Source of the DNA: JBAZOJ01 sp041648755
Lineage (GTDB): Bacteria > Planctomycetota > B143-G9
Assembly (NCBI GenBank): GCA_041648755.1
Contig: JBAZOJ010000163.1
Location: 1 to 8,618 of the forward strand
DNA: 8,618 bases
Direction of reading: 5' to 3'
A model generated the notes under the pieces. That model worked only from the letters and a program-made list of their open reading frames with translations. It was not told where the DNA came from and ran no database searches. Both the position numbers and the translations under genes were made by a program. Below, piece after piece: positions 1 to 6,069 of this stretch; the first letter of the stretch is position 1; the number at the start of each line of letters is the position of its first letter.

Positions 1-2436
1 GACGCTGTGACCTTGTGGTTCGCAAAGAAAAAGGGCACTAACGCAGTCAATGTCGCCGAGGAGATCATTCTTGAGGCAAAACGCCTCAAGAGCGAGATAT
101 TGCCTCTCGACGTGGAAATGACCGTCACCCGCGACTATGGAGAGACGGCCAATGATAAGGTGAACGAACTTCTCTTCGAACTGGTGATAGCAATTGTCAC
201 TGTGGTTGCCTTGGTGACTTTTGGACTTGGCTGGCGGTCTGCTCTTATAGTGGCCCTGTCGGTGCCCGTCAGTTTCGCGCTGGCGCTGTTTTCCGGCTTC
301 CTTCTTGGCTACACGATCAACCGCGTGACATTGTTCGCGCTGGTTCTTGCCCTGGGTCTTGTGGTGGACGATCCGATCGCGAACGTGGACAACATCCAAA
401 GACACCTCGGCATCAGAAAAAAGGACTATCCTGCGCGCTTTGCCGCTTTGGATGCTGTATCAGAGATCTTCATGCCGGTGCTGGGAGCCACGCTTGCGGT
501 TGTCTTCTCTTTCCTTCCGATGTTCTTCATCACTGGGATGATGGGGCCATACATGGCTCCTATGGCGGCTAACGTCCCGCTCGCGATGCTGTTCTCCCTC
601 CTCTGCTCGATAACGATCGTGCCTTGGCTTGCTTTTCTGCTTCTCCGCAACTGGGTCAAACCGGAGCATGATGTTGAAACTGCGGGAGTCTCCGGCGGTG
701 TCTTCTTGTTCTACAGGCGTGTTTTGGAGCCTTTTCTCGATAGTCGGAGAAAGCGCTGGATCCTGCTTGGCGGAGTTGGCGCATTGCTTGTTGTCTCGGG
801 ACTGTTGGCAGTATTGGTTGTCCCCCTTAAGATGCTGCCATTCGACAACAAAAACGAGTTCCAGCTTGTGGTTGATATGCCCGAAGGGACAACCCTCGAG
901 ACCACCGATGCGGTTGTGAGACAGTTTGAACAGTACCTCGCGGGAGTGCCGGAAATAGACAACTACTCCAGTTTCGTCGGGACGGCGTCCCCAATGGACT
1001 TTAATGGAATGGTGCGCCATTACTATATGCGCACGGGAAGCAACATGGCCGACATTCGGGTGAACCTTGTGCCCAAAAAGAGGCGTTCCTCTCAGAGCCA
1101 TTCAATAGCACTGAGGATTAGAAAGGACTTGGCGAGGATTGCCGAGGAAAGCGGGGCTTTCTTGAAGGTGGTTGAAGCCCCTCCCGGTCCGCCTGTCATT
1201 TCCACTCTCACGGTGGAAATATATGGTTCTTCCGAGACTCCCTATGCGAAGCTGATCGAGGCCTCAAAGACTGTCGAATCGGCGATGCGCGCGGAGGAAT
1301 CGGTAGTCGACATCGATGATACTTCCGAGACTCCACGAACTCGGCTGCACTTTGAAATAGACAGGGAAAAGGCCGCTCTGCAGGGAATTCAGCCACCTCA
1401 GATCGTCCAGACCCTGTTCATTGCGTTGAGCGGGGCGACTCCTGCAAACGTACATGTGGCCTTTGAGCGACATCCCTTGCGGGTTCGAGTGCTGTTGCCT
1501 CGGTCAGAGAGGTCGTCGATCGAGGATCTTGGGCGAATAGCGTTGATGACCCCATCAGGGAAGATGCTTCAACTTGCGCAAGTTGGCCGCTTCGTCGAGG
1601 TCCAGGAAGATCAGCCGATCTATCACAAGAACCTGGTTCCCGTGGTTTACGTCTTCGGGGAGATGGCGGGACGCTCTCCTGTCAACGCCATCTTGTCGCT
1701 CCAGGCAAGCGTTGGTGGCCCGGAATCGGGACGGAAGTTCATTCTGCCTGCCGGAGTAACTCCGGTCTGGAGTGGCGAGGGTGAATGGAAGATCACCGTT
1801 GATGTTTTCCGGGATCTCGGCATTGCCTTTGCCGCGGCCATGATGGCTATCTACATCATATTGGTACTGGAAGTGAAGTCCTTCAGGATGCCGCTGGTAA
1901 TCATGTCCGCTATCCCGCTCACAGCGATCGGGATAATGCCCGGATTTGCCCTGTTGAACCTGTTCGGTGGCGGCACCTCCGGGGGGTATTCAGACGGGAT
2001 TTTCTTTACTGCAACGGCTATGATAGGAATGATCGCGCTCGGAGGAATTGTCGTCAGAAACTCGATTCTCCTGATCGAGTTCGTTCGAGACGCGCTCTCC
2101 GAAGGTCTGGACTTGAAGGAGGCGCTCCTGCGGAGCGGAGGAGTGAGGTTCCGCCCGATCGTCTTGACGGCTGCCGCTGCCGCGCTCGGTGCTTGGCCGA
2201 TCACTCTCGACCCGATTTTCTCCGGACTCGCATGGGCTCTTATTTTCGGCCTCGTCGCCTCGACTTCTTTCACACTGCTGGTGGTTCCGGTGCTTTACTA
2301 CATGATATTCGCGTCAGAACATGCCTCCGACCTTGCACATTGTCCTTCGGTTGTTCAGAGCGTCCCGATCGGCGAAATCCATTCGGAGGGCAAGCAGCAG
2401 GTCCCGGCAGAAGACGGAGGAAAGAATGCTCGTTGA
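1..2436 (+). CDS. RND-family efflux transporter permease subunit, 5' end missing
   Basis: Inner-membrane proton-driven pump of the RND superfamily, normally working with a periplasmic adaptor and an outer-membrane channel. The reading frame is open from base 1, so the true start lies outside the window; 811 residues remain of a usual 1000-1100. Visible in order: the end of the first periplasmic porter region (about 1-55), a run of membrane helices (about 60-220), the motif VVDDPIANVDN with the paired aspartates of the proton relay at 123 and 124, a second periplasmic region (about 285-600), and the second helix bundle (about 610-780) with VVRNSILLIEF. Here Arg686 stands where AcrB has its relay lysine. 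Helix residues resemble the AcrB-like branch more than metal pumps, but the substrate cannot be read. The last ~30 residues are a polar tail. The stop overlaps the next gene by 11 nt, suggesting translational coupling. Confidence 0.93.
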   Translation, partial: DAVTLWFAKKKGTNAVNVAEEIILEAKRLKSEILPLDVEMTVTRDYGETANDKVNELLFELVIAIVTVVALVTFGLGWRSALIVALSVPVSFALALFSGFLLGYTINRVTLFALVLALGLVVDDPIANVDNIQRHLGIRKKDYPARFAALDAVSEIFMPVLGATLAVVFSFLPMFFITGMMGPYMAPMAANVPLAMLFSLLCSITIVPWLAFLLLRNWVKPEHDVETAGVSGGVFLFYRRVLEPFLDSRRKRWILLGGVGALLVVSGLLAVLVVPLKMLPFDNKNEFQLVVDMPEGTTLETTDAVVRQFEQYLAGVPEIDNYSSFVGTASPMDFNGMVRHYYMRTGSNMADIRVNLVPKKRRSSQSHSIALRIRKDLARIAEESGAFLKVVEAPPGPPVISTLTVEIYGSSETPYAKLIEASKTVESAMRAEESVVDIDDTSETPRTRLHFEIDREKAALQGIQPPQIVQTLFIALSGATPANVHVAFERHPLRVRVLLPRSERSSIEDLGRIALMTPSGKMLQLAQVGRFVEVQEDQPIYHKNLVPVVYVFGEMAGRSPVNAILSLQASVGGPESGRKFILPAGVTPVWSGEGEWKITVDVFRDLGIAFAAAMMAIYIILVLEVKSFRMPLVIMSAIPLTAIGIMPGFALLNLFGGGTSGGYSDGIFFTATAMIGMIALGGIVVRNSILLIEFVRDALSEGLDLKEALLRSGGVRFRPIVLTAAAAALGAWPITLDPIFSGLAWALIFGLVASTSFTLLVVPVLYYMIFASEHASDLAHCPSVVQSVPIGEIHSEGKQQVPAEDGGKNAR

Positions 2437-2641
2437 CAACTACATTCATATATTCGCTGGTGTTCTCTCGGTAGCCGGTGTTGGGCTTGGCTACTTCATC
2501 TCGCCCTGGTATTTCCTGATTCCTGTGTTTGTAGGGCTGAATCTGCTGCAATACGGCTTCACGGATTTCTGCCCGATGGGCGTGCTTTTGCGCCGCGTGT
2601 GCGGAGTTGAGGGCAATCGGGCAAGGAAGGAAAACGATTGA
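2426..2641 (+). CDS. Small DUF2892 (YgaP-type) membrane protein
   Basis: A 71-residue protein matching the DUF2892 pattern: an N-terminal NYIHIFAG stretch, two hydrophobic segments (about 6-24 and 27-45) separated by a short SPWY turn, then FTDFCPMG and a basic cytosolic tail. In YgaP this domain anchors a rhodanese and helps handle sulfane sulfur or thiocyanate; stand-alone copies are common and their role is not settled. Cys50 of the CPMG motif is the conserved cysteine. The ATG is preceded by GGAGG at a normal distance, lies inside the end of the RND gene, and is preferred over upstream in-frame starts that would read through the pump gene. Its TGA overlaps the TTG of the next gene. The operon position suggests an envelope or redox function with the pump, but this is inference. 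Confidence 0.85.
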   Translation: MLVDNYIHIFAGVLSVAGVGLGYFISPWYFLIPVFVGLNLLQYGFTDFCPMGVLLRRVCGVEGNRARKEND

Positions 2642-2808
2642 ACTACTACATCAGAATTGCGGTCGGAGTGGCCCTTGGAGCGGCTGTTGGCGCTGGAATA
2701 GCCTTCTTCCGCAAGCGTGCGGGCGATGGCTGACCGATAGGCACTAATCCCTGGATCGGTGCGATCCTCGGTGCTGTTTTCGGCGGCCTTCTCGTCTCTC
2801 AATTCTAA
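2638..2808 (+). CDS. Candidate selenoprotein, DUF6132-like, with in-frame TGA read as selenocysteine
   Basis: Starts at TTG (2638-2640), overlapping the previous stop, with AAGGAAGG at 2623-2630, 7 nt upstream. The frame runs 31 codons to a TGA at 2731-2733 and then continues for 24 more codons to TAA at 2806-2808. The first half is one glycine-rich membrane helix (residues 6-24) and a basic turn. The second half has PIGTNPW followed by a second glycine-rich helix (40-53). As I recall the DUF6132 family, members are 55-70 residues long with two such helices and a CPITxNP motif between them; the TGA falls exactly at that cysteine. Read through, the product is 56 residues, a normal family length. 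A hairpin of bacterial SECIS type follows the TGA. Alternatives are a nonsense mutation or a sequencing error at a Cys codon. The selenocysteine machinery is not in this window. Confidence 0.62.
2741..2774 (+). promoter_or_regulatory. Putative bacterial SECIS hairpin
   Basis: The core is a perfect 6-bp stem, GGATCG (2753-2758) with CGATCC (2762-2767), closing a 3-nt loop GTG. A lower stem of 4 bp is possible between GCAC (2741-2744) and GTGC (2771-2774) across an asymmetric internal loop. Known bacterial SECIS elements lie inside the coding region just after the UGA, with a G (often GU) at the start of the apical loop some 16-37 nt downstream. Here the loop G at 2759 is 26 nt after the last base of the TGA and is followed by U. 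The base after the TGA is C, as in E. coli fdhF. A competing fold, ACCGAT (2733-2738) with ATCGGT (2755-2760), overlaps the core. Function is inferred. Confidence 0.5.
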
Positions 2809-2817
2809 GCAACACAG

Positions 2818-2848
2818 GCAGGAGTCGGCCATAGCGGCTGACTCCTGC
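2818..2848 (+). terminator. Strong hairpin, probable operon terminator without a T tract
   Basis: A 13-bp stem with a single G-U wobble forms between 2818-2830 and 2836-2848 around the 5-nt loop ATAGC. It begins 9 nt after the TAA of the candidate selenoprotein gene, where a terminator is expected. What follows is AGTACTTTC rather than a run of T, so it may stop transcription weakly, protect the 3' end of the mRNA, or act with another factor. Confidence 0.55.
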
Positions 2849-2957
2849 AGTACTTTCATGCTACCCAAGTCCTTGTGTCACGGTGCGAAACTTTTTTGCC
2901 CTGCTCAAAACGCCTTATTATTCCCCTTTCGGGAAGGAAATCCCGATTGGAGGTCTG
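2849..2957 (+). promoter_or_regulatory. Leader of the dehydrogenase-ackA-rnc cluster, weak promoter candidate
   Basis: Non-coding stretch between the hairpin and the next gene. TATTAT at 2916-2921 could be a -10 box, but the only -35-like hexamer, TTGCCC at 2896-2901, is just 14 nt upstream, shorter than usual. A six-T run lies at 2892-2897. A small hairpin, GGGA with TCCC (2931-2944), precedes the ribosome binding site GGAGGT at 2949-2954. A promoter is expected here on operon logic but is not clearly seen. Confidence 0.25.
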
Positions 2958-3884
2958 ATGTCACCCACGATCGACGAGCAAAAGTCAACCGGGCGTTCCC
3001 TTGAAGAGGTTGTCGTCCTCAGCGATGGCAGGCTCGGCAGGGAAGTGGCGGCTGCGGCTTCGTTCTGCGGCCTGAAGGTCCACATTATCTGCTTGGAAAC
3101 CGAAAAGTGCGATTGCCAGGCTGACGGCTTCAAGGCTGATCTGAAGGCGAAGGTCCAGCGCTGGACGCTTTCCGCGTCCGAGGCGAAGGCCGTGCTTTCC
3201 AGGATCAGTACTTTGAAAGAGCTGAAATCACTACCCGCCAAGGCGTGGCTGGTTGTGGATGCAACCAATGGTGGCCTGGAAAAGAAAAAGGAACTGCTGC
3301 GTCGTTTGGAAGTGGCCTGCGGGGCCGATGTAATTGTGGCCGTCAACCCTGGCGGTGTAGCCGTTGCCAAGCTTTGTGCAGGGATTTCGCATCCTGGAAG
3401 CGTTGTGGGGCTGAGGTTCTTCCCGCCGGTATGGGATTCGCCCAAGCTGGAAGTGATCCCCGGGCGGAACAGCACCCCTGAGGCCGTTGCCGCCGTGTCG
3501 GAGTTCGTCAAGAGAATGGGCAAGACCCCGGTGGTGACCCCCGACATTCCCGGAGCATATTCGGTCCGCTCTTTTGTCTCTTTGCTGAACTCTGCAATGA
3601 AGACAGTTGATGCAGGCGGGAAGATTTGCGGAACTGACAACTCTCTGCGCAGCGCAATGGGCCTGACCAGCGGGCCTTTTGCCTTGGCGGATTCGATTGG
3701 CTTGGATGTGATTTCCGAGTGGTGCGAAGATCTCGTGCGCGAATCCGGTTCAGCCGAGTTCTCCGCCCACAGGATGTTGACCGAGCGTGTCGGCCGCCGC
3801 GAAATCGGCTTCGAATGCGGCAAGGGCTTCTTCGAGTACACCACCGACGGCCGGGCCTGCTGTCCTGGCAAGTCCACCAAGTAA
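2958..3884 (+). CDS. Divergent 3-hydroxyacyl-CoA dehydrogenase-like protein, probably altered activity
   Basis: A 308-residue protein with the two-domain layout of 3-hydroxybutyryl/3-hydroxyacyl-CoA dehydrogenases: an N-terminal Rossmann-like domain (about 17-195) and a C-terminal helical domain (about 196-300). Family landmarks are present but degraded. The dinucleotide loop reads SDGRLG (22-27) instead of GxGxxG, NTSS is NPGG (130-133), the catalytic HFFNP is RFFPP (153-157), and the PGFxxNR asparagine is replaced in PGAYSVR (198-204). The dyad glutamate survives as Glu165 in KLEVIPG. GPFALADSIGLD and GKGFFEY near the C-terminus confirm the family. The ATG at 2958 has GGAGGT 3 nt upstream; a GTG at 2883 would add 25 residues but lacks a comparable site. 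It is 10 nt ahead of ackA, so probably co-transcribed. It may bind acyl-CoA or NAD without normal catalysis; its real role is unknown. Confidence 0.75.
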   Translation: MSPTIDEQKSTGRSLEEVVVLSDGRLGREVAAAASFCGLKVHIICLETEKCDCQADGFKADLKAKVQRWTLSASEAKAVLSRISTLKELKSLPAKAWLVVDATNGGLEKKKELLRRLEVACGADVIVAVNPGGVAVAKLCAGISHPGSVVGLRFFPPVWDSPKLEVIPGRNSTPEAVAAVSEFVKRMGKTPVVTPDIPGAYSVRSFVSLLNSAMKTVDAGGKICGTDNSLRSAMGLTSGPFALADSIGLDVISEWCEDLVRESGSAEFSAHRMLTERVGRREIGFECGKGFFEYTTDGRACCPGKSTK

Positions 3885-3894
3885 GGGGGCAACC

Positions 3895-5103
3895 TTGAAA
3901 GTACTGGTTGTTAACGCCGGAAGTTCCTCCATAAAGTACCAGCTCCTGGTTCCGCCGAACCCCGAGCCCCTTTGCAGCGGAACGCTCGAGAAAATCGGGA
4001 TACCCGGTTCGTTCCTCACGCACAAGGCCAAGGGGGAGAAGTACAGGCTCGATCGGGATGTACTCGACCACTCGCAGGGCATCGAATGGGTGCTCGAGGT
4101 CCTCGTTGACTCCAAGATGGGCGTTATCCGTAGCATATCCGAACTCGATGCCGTCGGGCACCGGATGGTGCATGGCGGAGAAAAGTTCTACGAGCCTGCC
4201 GTTGTCACTCCTGAAGTCATGCAGGTTCTCATTGAGTGTACGCCGCTTGCCCCTCTTCATAACCCGCACAACATCAAGGGCATAGATGCATGCACGAAAC
4301 TGCTTCCGGGTACTCCGCAGGCAGTGGTTTTCGATACGGCTTTCCATCACACAATGCCCAAGTATGCGTATCTGTACCCGCTGCCTATGGAGCTTTACGA
4401 GAAGCACCGCTATCGCCGTTACGGCTTCCACGGCACGAGCCACTACTATGTTGCTGTGGAAGTGGCGAAGAAGATGGGACGTGAGAATGACCCGAATTTC
4501 AAGGTTGTGACGTGCCATCTCGGAAATGGATGCTCTGTGGCCGCCGTTAAGGGAGGCAAGAGCATCGACACCTCGATGGGCTACACGCCGGTCGAAGGTC
4601 TCATGATGGGAACTCGCTGCGGAGATGTCGATCCGTTCCTGTTCGTGGCGATCATGGAGAAATACAACCTGAACGCCGCGCAATTGTCGAACCTGATGAA
4701 CAAGTTCTCCGGCCTGCTCGGAATCAGTGGTCTGTCCAACGACATGCGTACGCTCGAAGAGAACATGGGCAAGCACGAAGGTGCAAAACTTGCCATCGAG
4801 ATGTTCTCCTACAGGGTGCTCAAATACATCGGCGCGTACACTGCAGCACTCGGAGGTCTGGACGCGCTGGTCTTCACAGGTGGCATCGGAACAAACGGAG
4901 ACGTCATCCGCGAGTGGATATGCCCGAACCTGTCGTACCTTGGCCTGAAGATGGACCCGGAACTCAACAAGGCTGCGATGGGCAACAAGACGATGAAGAT
5001 CAGCACACCAGATAGCCGCGTTGAGGTCTGGGCCTACCTGACAAACGAGGAGTTGGTCATCGCTGAACAAACGGCCGAAATCGTTGGGTCACTGAAGAAG
5101 TAA
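3895..5103 (+). CDS. ackA: Acetate kinase
   Basis: Cytosolic enzyme that interconverts acetyl phosphate plus ADP with acetate plus ATP, either gaining ATP in fermentation or activating acetate. The 402 residues match the usual ~400 of the ASKHA-fold acetate kinases. Hallmarks: NAGSSSIKYQ at the start with Asn7; HRMVHGG with Arg90; FDTAFHHTMP; YGFHGTSH with His179; CHLGNGCSV; GYTPVEGLMMGTRCGD with Arg241; FTGGIGTNG; and TNEELVIA with Glu385. These correspond to the known substrate and transition-state residues of the Methanosarcina enzyme (N7, R91, H180, R241, E384), so the protein should be active. The TTG start at 3895 gives the canonical MKVLVVNAGSSS N-terminus and has AAGGGGG 5 nt upstream; longer in-frame starts lie within the previous gene. 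Phosphotransacetylase, the usual partner, is not adjacent in this window. Confidence 0.97.
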   Translation: MKVLVVNAGSSSIKYQLLVPPNPEPLCSGTLEKIGIPGSFLTHKAKGEKYRLDRDVLDHSQGIEWVLEVLVDSKMGVIRSISELDAVGHRMVHGGEKFYEPAVVTPEVMQVLIECTPLAPLHNPHNIKGIDACTKLLPGTPQAVVFDTAFHHTMPKYAYLYPLPMELYEKHRYRRYGFHGTSHYYVAVEVAKKMGRENDPNFKVVTCHLGNGCSVAAVKGGKSIDTSMGYTPVEGLMMGTRCGDVDPFLFVAIMEKYNLNAAQLSNLMNKFSGLLGISGLSNDMRTLEENMGKHEGAKLAIEMFSYRVLKYIGAYTAALGGLDALVFTGGIGTNGDVIREWICPNLSYLGLKMDPELNKAAMGNKTMKISTPDSRVEVWAYLTNEELVIAEQTAEIVGSLKK

Positions 5104-5105
5104 GG

Positions 5106-5903
5106 ATGGCCTGGTTGGAACAGGTGAGCCCGCTGCAATTGCCTGAGGATGACTGCCAGCGCGAGGAATCGGACTCTCCGGATGCGTGTCCGGAGAATCC
5201 TGTCGATGATGGAACCGATCCTGCCGTCCTGCAAGACAGGCTCGGGTATCACTTCCGCGATATCAGCATCCTGCAAAATGCGCTCACTCACTCCAGCGCT
5301 GCCTCATCGCCCGGTTTGTCGAATGAGAGGCTTGAGTTCCTTGGCGATGGCGTGCTCTCATTCCTTGTCGGAGAACTCCTTTTCAGGCGATTTCCCGATG
5401 AGGATGAGGGGATGTTGACCCAGTACCGGGCTCAGCTTGTTTCGACGCGCGGACTGGCCGAAATTGCCGAGGAGATTGGCCTGCGGTCATTCATCTCAAT
5501 CGGCGAATCCCTTGCGAATACCCCCCTGTCGCCGCGACTGTTGGCAAACTCTTTTGAGGCGTTGGTCGCAGCAGTGTATCTTGACGGTGGGATAGACGGG
5601 GTGCGAAAGCTTGTTGACCTGCATTTTGCGTCCCGTCCGCTCTTCGTGCCGGAACGCAACTGCGATTCATCGAACTACAAGTCCATTCTGCAGCAGTTCC
5701 TGCAAAGCATGGGGCGCGACCTTCCGCGTTACCTGGTTTTGGCGGACAGCGGGCCGGAACACGGAAAAACATACGTTGTGGCCGTCGAATTTGCAGGCAT
5801 GCGCTTTACAGCAGGATATGGCAAGACGAAGCGCGATGCAGAGCAAGCGGCGGCGAAAAACGCCTATGCTGAACTGCAGCGACTGACTCGCGATGAACCT
5901 TGA
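5106..5903 (+). CDS. rnc: Ribonuclease III
   Basis: Double-strand-specific endoribonuclease that processes rRNA precursors and structured mRNAs. The 265 residues comprise an acidic N-terminal extension (about 1-38) absent from the 226-residue E. coli protein, the catalytic domain (about 40-180) and a double-stranded-RNA-binding domain (about 190-258, ending KRDAEQAAAKNAYAEL). The signature NERLEFLGD supplies Glu74, Glu77 and Asp81. The second acidic cluster reads LLANSFEA: Glu151 is kept, but Asn148 takes the place of E. coli Asp114. Asparagine occurs at this position in other phyla (Bacteroidetes-type sequences as I recall), so activity is expected. The ATG is 2 nt after the ackA stop with only a weak upstream AAGG, indicating coupled translation. 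A shorter start within the acidic extension cannot be excluded. Confidence 0.95.
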   Translation: MAWLEQVSPLQLPEDDCQREESDSPDACPENPVDDGTDPAVLQDRLGYHFRDISILQNALTHSSAASSPGLSNERLEFLGDGVLSFLVGELLFRRFPDEDEGMLTQYRAQLVSTRGLAEIAEEIGLRSFISIGESLANTPLSPRLLANSFEALVAAVYLDGGIDGVRKLVDLHFASRPLFVPERNCDSSNYKSILQQFLQSMGRDLPRYLVLADSGPEHGKTYVVAVEFAGMRFTAGYGKTKRDAEQAAAKNAYAELQRLTRDEP

Positions 5904-5912
5904 TTTTTTTTC

Positions 5913-5940
5913 TTGCATCGCCGCTGGGCGTCACTATAAT
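5913..5940 (+). promoter_or_regulatory. Sigma70-type promoter P1
   Basis: TTGCAT (5913-5918), 16-nt spacer, then a perfect TATAAT (5935-5940). A run of eight T (5904-5911) lies immediately upstream and could act as an UP-like element. Transcription would start near 5947 and give a leader of about 120 nt before the coiled-coil gene. Confidence 0.65.
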
Positions 5941-5977
5941 CCTCACCCGGCGGCCGACAAAAAGACGTGGTTTTTTC

Positions 5978-6005
5978 TTGACAACGGCGGTCTGGCCGCT
6001 ATAAC
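5978..6005 (+). promoter_or_regulatory. Sigma70-type promoter P2
   Basis: A perfect -35 TTGACA (5978-5983), 16-nt spacer, and TATAAC (6000-6005). Six T (5971-5976) lie just upstream. The spacer carries an inverted repeat, GCGG (5987-5990) with CCGC (5996-5999), which could bind a regulator. The start would be near 6012, giving a leader of about 58 nt. Confidence 0.75.
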
Positions 6006-6041
6006 AGCCCCTTACGCGTTCTTTCGAGCCGTGCGAGCGAG

Positions 6042-6068
6042 AGGAAAGAGTTTCCTTTAAGGAGGAAA
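6042..6068 (+). promoter_or_regulatory. Leader with two mutually exclusive hairpins over the ribosome binding site
   Basis: AGGAAA occurs at 6042-6047 and again at 6063-6068, the second copy overlapping the Shine-Dalgarno sequence AAGGAGG (6059-6065). TTTCCT (6051-6056) between them can pair with either copy. Pairing with the first leaves the ribosome site free; pairing with the second covers it. The stems are A/U-rich and only 6 bp, so a regulatory role is tentative. Confidence 0.35.
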
Positions 6069-6069
6069 G

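Noticed and set aside
2731..2733. TGA as a reassigned sense codon throughout the genome (code 4 or 25)
   Set aside because: RND, DUF2892 and RNase III genes in this window end naturally at TGA at expected family lengths, so TGA is a normal stop here.
2733..2760. Hairpin ACCGAT/ATCGGT beginning within the TGA as the SECIS element
   Set aside because: Its apical loop is only about 9-16 nt from the TGA and large, closer than known bacterial SECIS loops, and it starts inside the codon. The GGATCG/CGATCC hairpin fits better, though the two could alternate.
2883..2957. Upstream GTG start for the dehydrogenase-like gene
   Set aside because: The added 25 residues do not resemble the family N-terminus and lack a ribosome site, whereas ATG 2958 follows GGAGGT.
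2918..3892. Minus-strand open frame of 324 codons opposite the dehydrogenase-like gene
   Set aside because: Low-complexity Ser/Pro/Thr/Arg-rich translation with no motif; the + strand frame has clear homology.
3787..3894. 36-codon N-terminal extension of acetate kinase
   Set aside because: It lies entirely within the preceding gene in another frame, and the TTG at 3895 gives the canonical N-terminus with a good ribosome site.
3508..5070. Long minus-strand open frame (520 codons) opposite the dehydrogenase end and ackA
   Set aside because: ackA on the + strand has complete family motifs; the antisense translation is His/Arg/Val-rich, has no recognisable motif, and is typical of the shadow of a GC-rich coding strand.
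5904..5911. Eight-T run right after rnc as an intrinsic terminator
   Set aside because: No stable GC-rich stem precedes it at the end of rnc; it more likely belongs to promoter P1.
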